The notes under the pieces are model-generated. The model was not told the DNA's origin and ran no database searches. It saw nothing but the letters and a program-made list of their open reading frames with translations. DNA of 64,000 nucleotides from Listeria monocytogenes (GTDB lineage Bacteria > Bacillota > Bacilli > Lactobacillales > Listeriaceae): contig NZ_LT906436.1 of the NCBI RefSeq assembly GCF_900187225.1, positions 1,426,001 to 1,490,000 of the forward strand. Direction: 5' to 3'. The position numbers and the translations under genes were made by a program. Numbering within the stretch: the first letter of the stretch is position 1; the number at the start of each line of letters is the position of its first letter. Of this stretch, positions 50,350 to 59,526 are shown in pieces.

Positions 50350-50952
50350 TTAATTAACATCCAAATATTCTTTTAATTTCTCTACTGTTTTTTCGCCAAT
50401 ACCTGAAACGTTTTTTAAATCTTCTATTGTTTGAAACAAACCTTCTTTTTCTCGGTACTCTATTATCGCTGTAGCTTTTGACTCTCCAATTCCTGGGACT
50501 TGTTGTAAATCGGCCTTATTTGCGCTATTAATATTAGTTTTTTCAAGATTGCTAGTTGTTTCTTCTGCGCTAGCTCCTTGTAATGTTGGACCTTCTTCTC
50601 CTTTTTTGTAAACATAAATACTCATCTCGTCTTTTAGTTTTTCAGCTAGGTTTAATTTACCGCTATCAGCTTCATCTGTAAGCCCTCCAGCGGTTTTCAC
50701 TACATCTTGAACTCTAGCATCTACGGGCAATTTATACACACCTGGTGTCCGTATGGCTCCTTTAATATCAATATAGACGTAATTCGGTAATTTCACTTCT
50801 TCCTTCCCTGGCTTTTCTTCTTTGGTTGCTGTTGGATTAGCAGTAACTGTATCTGTTTTACCATCTGGTATCCAAATATAAACTAAACCAGCACAAAGAA
50901 TAGCAATACCTATTAAGATATAATTCTTGTATTTTTTTACTAATTCCACCAT
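50350..50952 (-). CDS. comEA: Competence protein ComEA (DNA receptor)
   Basis: Membrane-anchored DNA receptor in transformation. The 200-aa protein has one N-terminal membrane segment (about 10-28), an SLBB domain (about 58-120: VYIDIKGAIRTPGVYKLP) and two helix-hairpin-helix motifs at the C-terminus (VPGIGESKA, VSGIGEKTV). I chose the ATG at 50952, preceded by GGTGATATGG. First gene of comEA-comEB-comEC. Confidence 0.94.
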   Translation of the reverse strand: MVELVKKYKNYILIGIAILCAGLVYIWIPDGKTDTVTANPTATKEEKPGKEEVKLPNYVYIDIKGAIRTPGVYKLPVDARVQDVVKTAGGLTDEADSGKLNLAEKLKDEMSIYVYKKGEEGPTLQGASAEETTSNLEKTNINSANKADLQQVPGIGESKATAIIEYREKEGLFQTIEDLKNVSGIGEKTVEKLKEYLDVN

Positions 50953-50993
50953 CCATATCACCGTCCTTAATATACTATTCGCCATGCAAGGAC

Positions 50994-51005
50994 AAAATCC
51001 TTTTT
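50994..51005 (-). promoter_or_regulatory. Possible ComK half-site upstream of comEA
   Basis: On the minus strand AAAAAGGATTTT, an AT box with a 4-base spacer instead of the 5-base consensus AAAA-N5-TTTT. The nearby -10 candidate (TATATT, 50969-50974) lacks a -35, as in activated promoters. Confidence 0.25.
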
Positions 51006-51028
51006 GATAGCTTAAGGTGAAAATCGCA

Positions 51029-51064
51029 CAAAAAAAGAAAGTAATAATGAAAAATTACTTTCTT
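51029..51064 (-). terminator. Intrinsic terminator of yqeM
   Basis: An 11-bp perfect stem (51035-51045 with 51054-51064) with a run of T on the minus strand. It overlaps the yqeM stop and insulates comEA. Confidence 0.85.
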
Positions 51065-51786
51065 GCTGCGAAAAAGATTCTTTCGCTCGTTTTATTGGGT
51101 TTTTCATGACTGAAATCAGCATAAATATCAATTTTCGTAAAACCAAATTTTTTTAACAAATTTTCATAAGTAGCAATCGGATAGGTCCGCTCTTTATGAA
51201 GTTCATCCACACGGTTATATGTATCATCTTCGCCTAAAATATAGAAGGTAAGTTCATGTTCGATGGAGTGTGGATGTTCACCAGGAAATGAATTCCAAAT
51301 CGTCGAAATTTCTTCATCGCTATCTCCATAAGAATAATCTTTAAACCCTTGCTCTATTTTAAAGACGGAATGTACGTCAAATAAAAACAAACCATTTGGT
51401 TCTAAATGCGCTGAAACTGCTTGAATCGTAGCTTCAAGAGCTTGTTCTGTTTCCAAATAATTAAGTGAATCACAGAAGCATGTAACTACATCAAACGTTT
51501 GCTTTAATGCTAATTTGGACATATCTTGTTCTATAATCGGTAAATCGATTTCAGCTGCCGCTACTTTTTCTTTAGCAACTGCAACCATTTCTTTTGATAA
51601 ATCTACACCAGTAACTTGATGACCGGAAAAACTTAATCGTAGCGCGAATTCAGCTGTTCCACAAGCCAAATCAAGTACTTTTTTAGGCGCATCTCCAATA
51701 AAATCAGCAGAAAATTCTAGCCATTCATCATAAAGTTCGGAATCCATTAATCTATCATAGAAACCTGGAAAATATTCGTAACTCAT
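51055..51786 (-). CDS. yqeM: SAM-dependent methyltransferase, YqeM type
   Basis: Class I methyltransferase of unknown substrate. The 243-aa protein has motif I VLDLACGTAEFALRL, VTGVDLSKEMV and LFLFDVHS. I chose the ATG at 51786, 9 bases after AAGGAG. It is the last gene of the yqeG to yqeM run. Earlier annotations of similar proteins as SAM-dependent UbiE/TrmN homologues should be read as family-level only. Confidence 0.85.
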   Translation of the reverse strand: MSYEYFPGFYDRLMDSELYDEWLEFSADFIGDAPKKVLDLACGTAEFALRLSFSGHQVTGVDLSKEMVAVAKEKVAAAEIDLPIIEQDMSKLALKQTFDVVTCFCDSLNYLETEQALEATIQAVSAHLEPNGLFLFDVHSVFKIEQGFKDYSYGDSDEEISTIWNSFPGEHPHSIEHELTFYILGEDDTYNRVDELHKERTYPIATYENLLKKFGFTKIDIYADFSHEKPNKTSERIFFAARK

Positions 51787-51799
51787 AGTCATTTCTCCT

Positions 51800-51829
51800 T
51801 AAAAAAACAGACGAGAATTCCCCGCCTGT
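51800..51829 (-). terminator. Intrinsic terminator after rsfS
   Basis: A 9-bp stem with two G-U pairs (51807-51815 with 51821-51829) followed by seven T on the minus strand. It precedes yqeM, so yqeM may be partly uncoupled. Confidence 0.75.
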
Positions 51830-51840
51830 TCTGTTTTTTA

Positions 51841-52197
51841 TTAAGAAATAAACGCAGCGGAAACGTCCACGAGTGGCGCATCTCCCCAAAGTTTTTCTAA
51901 GTTATAGTAAGAACGTTCTTCTTTATGGAACACGTGGATAATAACATCACCTAAGTCGATTAAAATCCATTGTGCTGCATCAAAACCTTCTAAACGTTTT
52001 ACATCTACTTGGTTTTCTAAAGCTTTTTCTTTAATTTCACGAGCGATTGCTTGCACTTGTTTGTCTGAATTACCGTGACAGATTACAAAATAATCCGCAA
52101 AGCTTGATAACCCCTTCATGTCTAGTGCTAAAATATCCTCTGCTCTTTTATCGTCTGCTGCCTTAGCGGTCAGCATTAATGTATCGTAACTGTTCAA
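51841..52197 (-). CDS. rsfS: Ribosome silencing factor RsfS
   Basis: Binds L14 and blocks subunit joining under starvation. The 118-aa protein is full length (DTLMLTAKAADDKRAEDILALDM; ADYFVICHGNSDKQVQAIAREI; VIIHVFHKEERSYYNLEKLWGDA). The start is a TTG at 52197 with a long 12-base spacer from AAGGAG. It is 4 bases after the yqeK stop. Confidence 0.93.
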   Translation of the reverse strand: MNSYDTLMLTAKAADDKRAEDILALDMKGLSSFADYFVICHGNSDKQVQAIAREIKEKALENQVDVKRLEGFDAAQWILIDLGDVIIHVFHKEERSYYNLEKLWGDAPLVDVSAAFIS

Positions 52198-52201
52198 ATT
52201 A

Positions 52202-52777
52202 TTAATAGTCTCCTTCCAAATTTAAATTAACAAAATAATTGTAGGCATCCAGTGTATCTGGAAAAACCAATTGTTGCTTTTTGACCAAGTGCGTAATTGT
52301 ATTCGATAAAGCGAATAACATTGCTTCGTCCAGTGATTTAAGTGCTAGTCTACGCGCCTTATACACGCCAGGAAATGTTCTTCCTTGTTCGGTGTAGTCG
52401 GCTAAGTAAATAAGTTTATCGAAATCAGACATCGTTGCGCTTCCTGTCGTATGCAGACGAATCGCTTCTAGTATTTCTGTATCCGTGATACCAAATTCTT
52501 TTTCTGCCAGATATGCGCCAACTGGAGCGTGCCACAGCGAATGATGAAAAGAAAGCAAACGCGGATCATAACCCTCGTCCTCGATGATTTTTCTCGCTTT
52601 ATCATCGTCATAGTACTTGGCATAATCATGTAACAAAGCGGTTATTCGTGCTTTTTCTACATCCATATGATAATGTTCTGCAAGTTCTACTGCTGCTTTT
52701 TCTACGCCTAAAGTGTGTTTAAATCGAGCATTAGGCATAGCTGCTTCTACTTTTTTTAGCACTTCATTTCTTTCCAT
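52202..52777 (-). CDS. yqeK: HD-domain hydrolase YqeK
   Basis: HD-superfamily phosphohydrolase; family members hydrolyse diadenosine tetraphosphate. The 191-aa protein has the HD motif LLHDYAKYY and further histidines ([32 protein letters not shown]). ATG after GGAGCATCAA; overlaps the nadD stop by 14 bases, suggesting coupling. It sits between nadD and rsfS as in B. subtilis. Confidence 0.88.
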   Translation of the reverse strand: MERNEVLKKVEAAMPNARFKHTLGVEKAAVELAEHYHMDVEKARITALLHDYAKYYDDDKARKIIEDEGYDPRLLSFHHSLWHAPVGAYLAEKEFGITDTEILEAIRLHTTGSATMSDFDKLIYLADYTEQGRTFPGVYKARRLALKSLDEAMLFALSNTITHLVKKQQLVFPDTLDAYNYFVNLNLEGDY

Positions 52778-53330
52778 AAAGTTGATGCTCCTTTATATAT
52801 GACCATACTTTTTCTGGTAAAAAGGCTTCAGCGTGTTCGATATCATTCCTAATTTCTGTGGAAGAAATTGTTGTTTTCGGCATGTCGATTTTAACGACAT
52901 CATACGGAACTTCTGGTTGATAAAGTGGGCGATTCACCCCAACGAAGGTCACCATTTTTACTAAGTCATCTATATGATACCACTTTGGCAAATATTCTAC
53001 CATGTCTCCGCCGATAATGAAATAAAAATCTGTATCCGGCTGTTCGCTTATCATATCACGCATTGTATCATACGTATAGGACTTTCCCGTGCGCATGAGT
53101 TCGCGTGTATCAATTTCAAAAGAATCTATACCTTCTATCATTAATTGAAGCATTTCTACACGCTCATTACTTGAAGCCATACCACTGATATGTTTATGAG
53201 GCGGAATTTTATTAGGTAGAAAAAGAATTTTCTCTAACTCCAGTTGCTTCTTGGCCTCTTCTGCCATGCGGAGGTGTGCTAAATGCGGCGGATCAAACGT
53301 CCCACCTAAGATACCGACTTTATGTTTCAT
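52764..53330 (-). CDS. nadD: Nicotinate-nucleotide adenylyltransferase
   Basis: Makes deamido-NAD from nicotinate mononucleotide and ATP. The 188-aa protein has [11 protein letters not shown] (nucleotidyltransferase HxGH-type site HLAH) and the C-terminal ISSTEIR. ATG after TGGAGGAAC. It lies 17 bases after yhbY and overlaps yqeK. Confidence 0.95.
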   Translation of the reverse strand: MKHKVGILGGTFDPPHLAHLRMAEEAKKQLELEKILFLPNKIPPHKHISGMASSNERVEMLQLMIEGIDSFEIDTRELMRTGKSYTYDTMRDMISEQPDTDFYFIIGGDMVEYLPKWYHIDDLVKMVTFVGVNRPLYQPEVPYDVVKIDMPKTTISSTEIRNDIEHAEAFLPEKVWSYIKEHQLYGKK

Positions 53331-53347
53331 CGAAGGTTCCTCCAGAT

Positions 53348-53638
53348 TTATGGCAATTTAATTTGTTGTTTATTTACAGAAGTTTTGTATAGAATAATCG
53401 TTCTACCAATTACTTGAACGATCTCCGCGCCTGAACGAGCGCTAATTTTTTCTGCAACGGTTTGTTTATCTTCTTCACAGTTTTGCAGAATCGAGATTTT
53501 AATTAATTCTCTTGCTTCTAGTGCTTCTTTCACGTGGATGATTAAGTTTGGTGATACGCTTCCTTTTCCTACTTGGAAAATTGGTTGGATATTATGCGCT
53601 TCTTTTCTTAAAAAACGTTTTTGTGTAGCTGTTAACAT
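53348..53638 (-). CDS. yhbY: RNA-binding protein YhbY (CRM domain)
   Basis: Binds pre-ribosomal RNA, probably in 50S assembly. The 96-aa protein is a single CRM domain: [25 protein letters not shown], then [14 protein letters not shown] chose the ATG at 53638, after AGGAGG; it overlaps the aroE stop by one base (TAATG). Confidence 0.93.
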   Translation of the reverse strand: MLTATQKRFLRKEAHNIQPIFQVGKGSVSPNLIIHVKEALEARELIKISILQNCEEDKQTVAEKISARSGAEIVQVIGRTIILYKTSVNKQQIKLP

Positions 53639-54459
53639 TAGTTTCCTCCTAATTGTTCGAGTACTGCTTCTTTCATCAGTGATCGCTCTGGTTTTATCCC
53701 AGTCCATATTTCAAAGGCAAGTGCCCCTTGATTAACAAACATCGGTAAGCCATTTTGGGTAATTGCTCCATTTTTCTTTGCTTCTTTTAAAAAAGCTGTT
53801 TCGGCTGGGTTATAAATAATGTCAGAACAAATCGTTCCTTGTTTTACATTAGCCAGCGAAATTGGACTTTTGTTTTTGGAAGCTTCTAGACCAATAGATG
53901 TTGTTTGAATGATAATCGTAAAATCAGCCAATTGCTTTTCTGCTTCTTCTAGTGTGATAGCGTGATGGTTATTATTATCTTTCGTCATTTCTATCGCTTT
54001 TTCCGTTGTACGATTGGCAACGGTTATTTTAGCATCGGTGTGAGTTGAGAGTGCTAGGTAAATCGCCTTACTTGCACCACCCGCACCAGTGATTAAAATA
54101 GAATCATCTTTTGTAATTGAGCGGATTTCTTCTAATCCTTCTAAGTAGCCTTTGCCATCTGTATTAAATCCGTACCATTTGTCCTCTTTTTTTAGCACAG
54201 TATTCACTGCGCCAGAAGCTGCTGCAAGATCCTCTAATTCATCTAAAAATGGTAAAATACGCTCTTTAAATGGTGTTGTAATATTAAAGCCACGCACTCC
54301 AGAATCCATTAATTTTTTGATTTCTGTTTCAAAAGCGTCTTCTTCTATTAAAACAGAGTTATACTCCGCGTTCATTCCAAGTTCTTGGAAAATCCGATTT
54401 TGCATAGCTGGTGATAACGAGTGACGAATTGGATTTCCGATAACAACATATTTTTCCAA
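53638..54459 (-). CDS. aroE: Shikimate dehydrogenase
   Basis: NADPH-dependent reduction of 3-dehydroshikimate, fifth step in chorismate synthesis. The 273-aa protein has the shikimate site IGNPIRHSLSPAMQN, NITTPFKE, and the NADP motif GAGGASKAI followed by NRTTEKA. TTG start after AAGGAGG. It lies within the yqeG-yqeH-aroE-yhbY-nadD cluster conserved in Bacilli. Confidence 0.95.
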   Translation of the reverse strand: MEKYVVIGNPIRHSLSPAMQNRIFQELGMNAEYNSVLIEEDAFETEIKKLMDSGVRGFNITTPFKERILPFLDELEDLAAASGAVNTVLKKEDKWYGFNTDGKGYLEGLEEIRSITKDDSILITGAGGASKAIYLALSTHTDAKITVANRTTEKAIEMTKDNNNHHAITLEEAEKQLADFTIIIQTTSIGLEASKNKSPISLANVKQGTICSDIIYNPAETAFLKEAKKNGAITQNGLPMFVNQGALAFEIWTGIKPERSLMKEAVLEQLGGN

Positions 54460-54478
54460 ATGACAGGCCTCCTTAGTT

Positions 54479-55579
54479 TTAAACGAGTGATGTCCGGATA
54501 GTTGCGCTCACGCCTTCTGGAACCCAGGCAGTTACTTTCGCGCCACCTTCTGGGATTGTCACCCAGCCAAGTCCAGAAAAGACAATATCTGCTTTTTCTT
54601 TTACAGTAAAGGAATATGGCACGAGTTTAGGTAGAGTTTTCATATCTTCTTCAGTTGGCGGTTGAAGTACTAGTCCAGCCTGTTTCTCATATAATGCCTC
54701 TGCTTTTTCTAATTTCGTCCGGTGAATCGGTAAATTGTTGGATACATAAACAACTAGCGATTTACGACCACCTGATACGTAATCTAAGCGAGCAAGCGCG
54801 CCTAAAAATAGGGTTTGTTCTTCATTTAATTGGAAGACTGCTGGTTTAACTTCTTTTTTAGGTGTAATAGCTTTTAATGTTGTTGTATCAATGAAGTGTG
54901 CCATTTGATGGTGATTGATAATTCCAGGTGTGTCAACAAGCACATTGCCATCTGCTAATGGGATTTCAATTTTATCAAGCGTTGTTCCCGGAAATTGTGA
55001 TGTCGTAATCACATTGTTTTCTCCGGATGCTTGTTTAATAATCCGATTGATAAGCGTTGATTTACCAACATTTGTACAACCGACAACATACACATCTTGC
55101 CCATTGCGTAATTCATCAATTTTCTCTAAAAGGGTATCAAAACCGTGGCCTTTTTCAGCGCTGACTAGTACGACATCTGTCGCCGCTAAGCCTTGCTCTT
55201 TGGCACGTGTTCTCATCCAACGTGTCAACTTATCGCGTTTTAATGATTTTGGTAACACATCTTCTTTGTTACCGACAAGTAATACCGGATTGCTTCCTGC
55301 AAAACGAGGAAGTCCAGGCAACCAACTACCATCAAAATCAAAAATATCTACTACATAGACAATTAAGGCTTGTTTCGAACTAATTTGATTTAAAATGCGT
55401 AGAAAATCATCATCTGTTAGCGCAACATCTTGAATTTCATTGTAATGCTTTAGACGAAAGCATCTTTTACAAATAACTTGCTCATTGTTCAGGGATGATT
55501 TTGGTGCATAGCCGATTTTATCAGGGTCTTCTGTTTGAATAACCGCGCCACAACCAATACATCTAACTTCTTCTGTCAA
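54479..55579 (-). CDS. yqeH: Ribosome biogenesis GTPase YqeH
   Basis: Circularly permuted GTPase required for 30S assembly. The 366-aa protein has an N-terminal zinc finger (CIGCG...CKRC), then the GTPase motifs in permuted order G4 NKED, G5 SAEKGHG, G1 GCTNVGKST, G3 DTPG, and a C-terminal RNA-binding part. The TTG at 55579 is chosen after GGGAGGAA; it overlaps the yqeG stop (TTGA). Confidence 0.94.
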   Translation of the reverse strand: MTEEVRCIGCGAVIQTEDPDKIGYAPKSSLNNEQVICKRCFRLKHYNEIQDVALTDDDFLRILNQISSKQALIVYVVDIFDFDGSWLPGLPRFAGSNPVLLVGNKEDVLPKSLKRDKLTRWMRTRAKEQGLAATDVVLVSAEKGHGFDTLLEKIDELRNGQDVYVVGCTNVGKSTLINRIIKQASGENNVITTSQFPGTTLDKIEIPLADGNVLVDTPGIINHHQMAHFIDTTTLKAITPKKEVKPAVFQLNEEQTLFLGALARLDYVSGGRKSLVVYVSNNLPIHRTKLEKAEALYEKQAGLVLQPPTEEDMKTLPKLVPYSFTVKEKADIVFSGLGWVTIPEGGAKVTAWVPEGVSATIRTSLV

Positions 55580-56097
55580 AGTGATTCCTCCCACTTAATT
55601 TGGTTTTTCTTTGCTAATCGTTTTAAAATAACGCTTTCCATCATTCGATTTAATTTTGTCGCCATACCATCTGTTTGTTTTACAGGGCGAACAAAAATAG
55701 TTGTTAATTTTTGACGGTTTCCACCGAATATATCTGTCATAATTTGATCCCCAATCATCACAGTTTCTTCTGGTGTCGCATCCATTTCTTTTAATGCCCA
55801 GCGAAAATTAGCGCCTAAGGGCTTTTTTGCCCGCGCTAAATAAGGAACATCAATTGCTTTTGCCACACGAGCAACTCGTTCTTCGTTATTGTTAGAAAAA
55901 ATCATTACTTTGATTCCTTCTTCTTTCAATATAGTAAACCAGTTGATAACTTCATCCGTTGCGTCTAGTTGATCCCATGCAAGCAGCGTATTATCAAGAT
56001 CTGTCAAAATAGTAGTCTTTCCCATTTTGCGAAGTTGCGCTGCTGTTATTCCAAATGGAGTATTCAACATTTTATCTGGTGAGAATTGCTTTAACAC
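55576..56097 (-). CDS. yqeG: HAD-family phosphatase YqeG
   Basis: HAD subfamily IIIA hydrolase; substrate not known here, related to phosphatidylglycerophosphatases. The 173-aa protein has motif I DLDNTLL, motif II FSNN, and motif IV GDQIMTDIFGGN. I chose the GTG at 56097, 7 bases after GAGGTG; an ATG at 56112 overlaps that site. First gene of the run ending in yqeM. Confidence 0.88.
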   Translation of the reverse strand: MLKQFSPDKMLNTPFGITAAQLRKMGKTTILTDLDNTLLAWDQLDATDEVINWFTILKEEGIKVMIFSNNNEERVARVAKAIDVPYLARAKKPLGANFRWALKEMDATPEETVMIGDQIMTDIFGGNRQKLTTIFVRPVKQTDGMATKLNRMMESVILKRLAKKNQIKWEESL

Positions 56098-56214
56098 GTA
56101 TTGGCACCTCATTCTTTTATTTAGTACAGTCTATTCTATCATACATTCAATTAGACTAATAATCTATAAATTTTACCATCTTTCTGCTTATTTTACAAAA
56201 AAACCTTAGAAAAA

Positions 56215-56223
56215 TGCTATAAT
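56215..56223 (+). promoter_or_regulatory. Extended -10 promoter of pepF
   Basis: TGCTATAAT, 35 bases before the pepF ATG; the nearest -35 (TTTACA) is at a 20-base spacing. Confidence 0.5.
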
Positions 56224-56258
56224 ATGAAAGGAAACGTTATTTTTAAGGAGGTAAACAA

Positions 56259-58067
56259 ATGTCAAAAGATTATTCACTAACATGGGATTTAGAAAATATA
56301 TATGCTGGTGGCAGCGGCTCTGAAGAATTACAACAAACGCTTCAAGAGGTAAAAGCTGATTTAGACAGCTTTGTCGTAAATGTTTCGGAGTGGGATGTTC
56401 CTGAAAATGTGGAAGCCTCTGCAGAATTTTTACTACTAGTGAACCAAAACGCAGATATCTCTAAAATTTTACTCACAGCAGGTTCTTTTTTAGAATGTCT
56501 TGCTTCCGCTGATATCAATGATACGCGCGCAAATGAACTTTCAGCATTAATTTATCAATATGTTGCAACCCTAGCTACAGCTGAAGATGAATGGCATGAT
56601 AAATTCGCGCAAGTTTCTGACCGCGTTTGGGATGAATTAATGGAACAAAATGGTTTATCGCAAATTAGCTTTATTTTAAGTGAGGCACGTACGAATCGTC
56701 GTAAAAAAGGGAGTAAAGAACAAGAAGCAGCCATTAATTCTTTAGCGGTCGATGGTTATCGTGGTTGGTCTGACCATTACGATACCATTGTTGGTAAACT
56801 TCGCATGCACGTTACTATTGACGGAGAAGAAAAAGATGTTTCTGCCGGTCAAGCGCTAAACTTATTAAATCACCCTGATCGCGCAGTTCGCCAGGCAGTT
56901 TTCAAAGAATACACACGTGTATGGCAAGAAGAATCTCGTTTATTTAGCGATACGTTAAATCATTTATCTGGATTCCGCTTAGCTACATATGATATTCGTA
57001 AATGGGATAATATCCTAGATGAGCCACTGGCAATTAATCGTTTAGATGAACAAACGTTAAAATCTATGTGGAATGTTATCCAAACGAACAAGCCTACTTT
57101 TGTTCGATTCTTAGATAGAAAAGCGAAATTACTTGGCCTTGAAAAATTAAGTTTTTATGATGTAGAAGCTCCTCTTGTATTTTCAAGTAAACCTAAGAAA
57201 TATACGTATCAAGAAGGCGCAGAATTTATCATTGAGCAATTTAATAAATTCAGCCCAAAAATGGCAAACTTCGCACAATCCGCTTTTGAAAAAGGTTGGA
57301 TTGAAGCTGAAGACCGTGATAATAAACGTCCTGGTGGTTTTTGTACAGACTTCCCTGTTGAAAAAGAAAGTCGCATTTTCATGACGTATGATGGAGCTCC
57401 AGGTACAGTCGCTACTCTTGCTCACGAGCTTGGGCACGCATTCCATTCACACGTGATTCGCGATGAACCTTTTGAAAACACTGATTATGCTATGAACGTT
57501 GCAGAAACTGCTTCTACTTTTGCGGAAATGATTATTGCCGATGCGTCTGTAAAAGATGCTAAAACAAAAGAAGAAAAAATTACGTTACTGGAAGATAAAA
57601 TTGGTCGTAGCATTGCTTTCTTTATGAATATTCATGCTCGCTTTATTTTCGAATGTAATTTCTATGAAGCACGCAAACAAGGCGTAGTTTCCGTTGATAG
57701 ACTTAATTCCTTGATGGAAGAAGCACAACGAGAAGCGTATTTGGATGCCTTAGATGAGTATCATCCACAGTTCTGGGCTTCTAAACTCCATTTTTATATT
57801 GCCGATGTACCGTTTTATAACTTCCCGTATACTTTTGGTTACTTGTTCTCGCTTGGTATTTACCATAAAGCTCAAGCAGAAGGCGCTAGTTATGAAGATA
57901 AGTACATTGCGCTACTACAAGACACTGGCTCCATGACGACCGAACAACTTGCCGAAAAACATCTAGGAGTTGACTTACGTAAAGCTGACTTCTGGGAAGA
58001 AGCAGTTGCTCTGGCAGCCAAAGATGTGGAAGATTTCCTTACTTTAACAGAAGAATACGTAAAATAA
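56259..58067 (+). CDS. pepF: Oligoendopeptidase F (M3 family)
   Basis: Cytoplasmic zinc peptidase for short peptides. The 602-aa protein has the HELGHAFH catalytic motif (about residue 388) and the downstream NVAETASTFAEM with the third ligand. ATG after AAGGAGG. Monocistronic and convergent with mtnN. Confidence 0.95.
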   Translation: MSKDYSLTWDLENIYAGGSGSEELQQTLQEVKADLDSFVVNVSEWDVPENVEASAEFLLLVNQNADISKILLTAGSFLECLASADINDTRANELSALIYQYVATLATAEDEWHDKFAQVSDRVWDELMEQNGLSQISFILSEARTNRRKKGSKEQEAAINSLAVDGYRGWSDHYDTIVGKLRMHVTIDGEEKDVSAGQALNLLNHPDRAVRQAVFKEYTRVWQEESRLFSDTLNHLSGFRLATYDIRKWDNILDEPLAINRLDEQTLKSMWNVIQTNKPTFVRFLDRKAKLLGLEKLSFYDVEAPLVFSSKPKKYTYQEGAEFIIEQFNKFSPKMANFAQSAFEKGWIEAEDRDNKRPGGFCTDFPVEKESRIFMTYDGAPGTVATLAHELGHAFHSHVIRDEPFENTDYAMNVAETASTFAEMIIADASVKDAKTKEEKITLLEDKIGRSIAFFMNIHARFIFECNFYEARKQGVVSVDRLNSLMEEAQREAYLDALDEYHPQFWASKLHFYIADVPFYNFPYTFGYLFSLGIYHKAQAEGASYEDKYIALLQDTGSMTTEQLAEKHLGVDLRKADFWEEAVALAAKDVEDFLTLTEEYVK

Positions 58068-58103
58068 AAAAAGCCTGGAGCTTAAAAACTCCAGGCTTTT
58101 TTT
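58066..58103. terminator. Bidirectional terminator between pepF and mtnN
   Basis: A 15-bp perfect stem (58066-58080 with 58089-58103) with outer A- and T-runs; both stop codons touch it. Confidence 0.92.
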
Positions 58104-58803
58104 AAATTGTTTTAAGCAATTCGATGATACAAGTTGCGGATTGTTTCGCTGCTAAGTGAATAAATTCATCAAATGAAATAGTTGCTTCTTGGTTAGCTAA
58201 ATCTGAAATAGCACGAATAATTAAGAATGGAATATCAAATTGATAAGCAACTTGGGCAATTGCCGCCGCTTCCATTTCAACTGCTTTCACATCTGGAAAA
58301 AAAGTGCGAATTTTTTCATGCTGATCAGGACGCATAATAAAAGAATCATTCGTAACAACAAGTCCATATACCGCTTTGTTTTCGCTTGTAGCAAAATATT
58401 CACGGTAAATGGTTTCCGCTTTTTTAAGAAGTACAGCGTCTCCTTGATAAAATGCTGGCATTCTTGGGACTTGTCCGTATGTGTAACCAAATTCCGTTAC
58501 ATCTACATCGCCGTAAGCTAGTCGGTCAGAAATAATAACATCGCCAACAGCTAAACCTTCAGCCATACCTCCAGCAGAGCCAGTATTAATGATTACTTCT
58601 GGTTTAAAGCGATCTGCCATAAGAGTTGTTCCCAGTGCGGCATTTACTTTACCGATACCAGACTCTAAAAGCACTACTTCTTTGCTAGCAATTTCGCCAA
58701 TGTAAAATTTAGCTCCGCCAATTACAATTTCTTCTACGCTCGACATGCTATTTTTTAAAAGTTCTACTTCTTCTTCCATTGCTCCGATAATACCAATTGT
58801 CAT
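58102..58803 (-). CDS. mtnN: 5'-methylthioadenosine/S-adenosylhomocysteine nucleosidase
   Basis: Cleaves MTA and SAH, in methionine salvage and in the route to autoinducer-2. The 233-aa protein has IGIIGAMEEEVELL, SGIGKVNAA, TGSAGG, and the catalytic VEMEAAAIAQV. ATG after TTGGAGG, which overlaps the T-run of the yrrS terminator. Confidence 0.95.
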   Translation of the reverse strand: MTIGIIGAMEEEVELLKNSMSSVEEIVIGGAKFYIGEIASKEVVLLESGIGKVNAALGTTLMADRFKPEVIINTGSAGGMAEGLAVGDVIISDRLAYGDVDVTEFGYTYGQVPRMPAFYQGDAVLLKKAETIYREYFATSENKAVYGLVVTNDSFIMRPDQHEKIRTFFPDVKAVEMEAAAIAQVAYQFDIPFLIIRAISDLANQEATISFDEFIHLAAKQSATCIIELLKTI

Positions 58804-58812
58804 TATGTAACC

Positions 58813-58854
58813 TCCAAAAAAGCACAGTCGTTAAGAGCTAACTTCTGTGCTTTT
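58813..58854 (-). terminator. Intrinsic terminator of yrrS
   Basis: A 10-bp stem (58818-58827 with 58845-58854) with an inner GTTA/TAAC pair and TTTTTT on the minus strand. It includes the yrrS stop and ends just before the mtnN ribosome site. Confidence 0.8.
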
Positions 58855-59476
58855 ATCTTTTGTCGTTTGTTTTAAGCTCTTCTACTTTGGTAGGTTGCCA
58901 TCCTTCACCGTCAACCCAGGTAATATAAACACGATATGCTTTGTCCGGGTTTTCTTTAGTAGAAAGTGTACCAATTGCTTGTGTCGCAGGATCAGCTCCT
59001 TGCTCTACAAACCAAAGCGATGTATTTGAGACTGGGATATCTGTTGCTACAGAAAAAGCTTTACGTTTTTCTTGCCAGTCTACACTTGTGGAACTGTACG
59101 AATTCACATGATCACCGGTTTGTTCTGTACCAATAGGTTTCCAATCTTTTGTAATAACTTTCGCTACATTGGGATCATCGCTTTCGGTTGTTTCAGTTGT
59201 CTTATCATCTGAAGAATCTTTTTTCTTTTCGGATGATTTAGCGGCATCTTCTTTTTTCACAGTGGAAGATGCCGTTTTGTTTTCTTGTTGTGCGGGGTCG
59301 CTCTCTGTTTTAAACAGCACAAAATACAAACTACCAATGATAAGTAAGCTTACCACGATAATTAAAACGTTTAAAACTAAATTAGTCTTTTTTCGTTTTG
59401 TATTTTGCTGGGAGCGGGATCCTTCCACCAAGTTTTGTTTAATTCGACGGTTATTTGATTGTCGTTTGTCTGCCAT
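58853..59476 (-). CDS. yrrS: DUF1510 membrane-anchored protein (YrrS family)
   Basis: Unknown function; family members accompany cell-envelope genes. The 207-aa protein has a basic N-terminus, one membrane segment (about 34-56), a low-complexity S/E/K/T linker (about 65-105) and a C-terminal DUF1510 domain (WKPIGTEQTGDHVNSY, YRVYITWVDGEGWQ). I chose the ATG at 59476, 8 bases after GGTGGTG. In B. subtilis pbpI follows yrrS; here mtnN does. Confidence 0.88.
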   Translation of the reverse strand: MADKRQSNNRRIKQNLVEGSRSQQNTKRKKTNLVLNVLIIVVSLLIIGSLYFVLFKTESDPAQQENKTASSTVKKEDAAKSSEKKKDSSDDKTTETTESDDPNVAKVITKDWKPIGTEQTGDHVNSYSSTSVDWQEKRKAFSVATDIPVSNTSLWFVEQGADPATQAIGTLSTKENPDKAYRVYITWVDGEGWQPTKVEELKTNDKR

Positions 59477-59526
59477 TTGCATTCACCACCTTATAAGTAA
59501 CCGCTGTATAAAAACATCCGATAATA

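Noticed and set aside
54915-55358. A 147-codon open frame antisense to yqeH
   Set aside because: Shadow of the GTPase gene; no ribosome site or domain.
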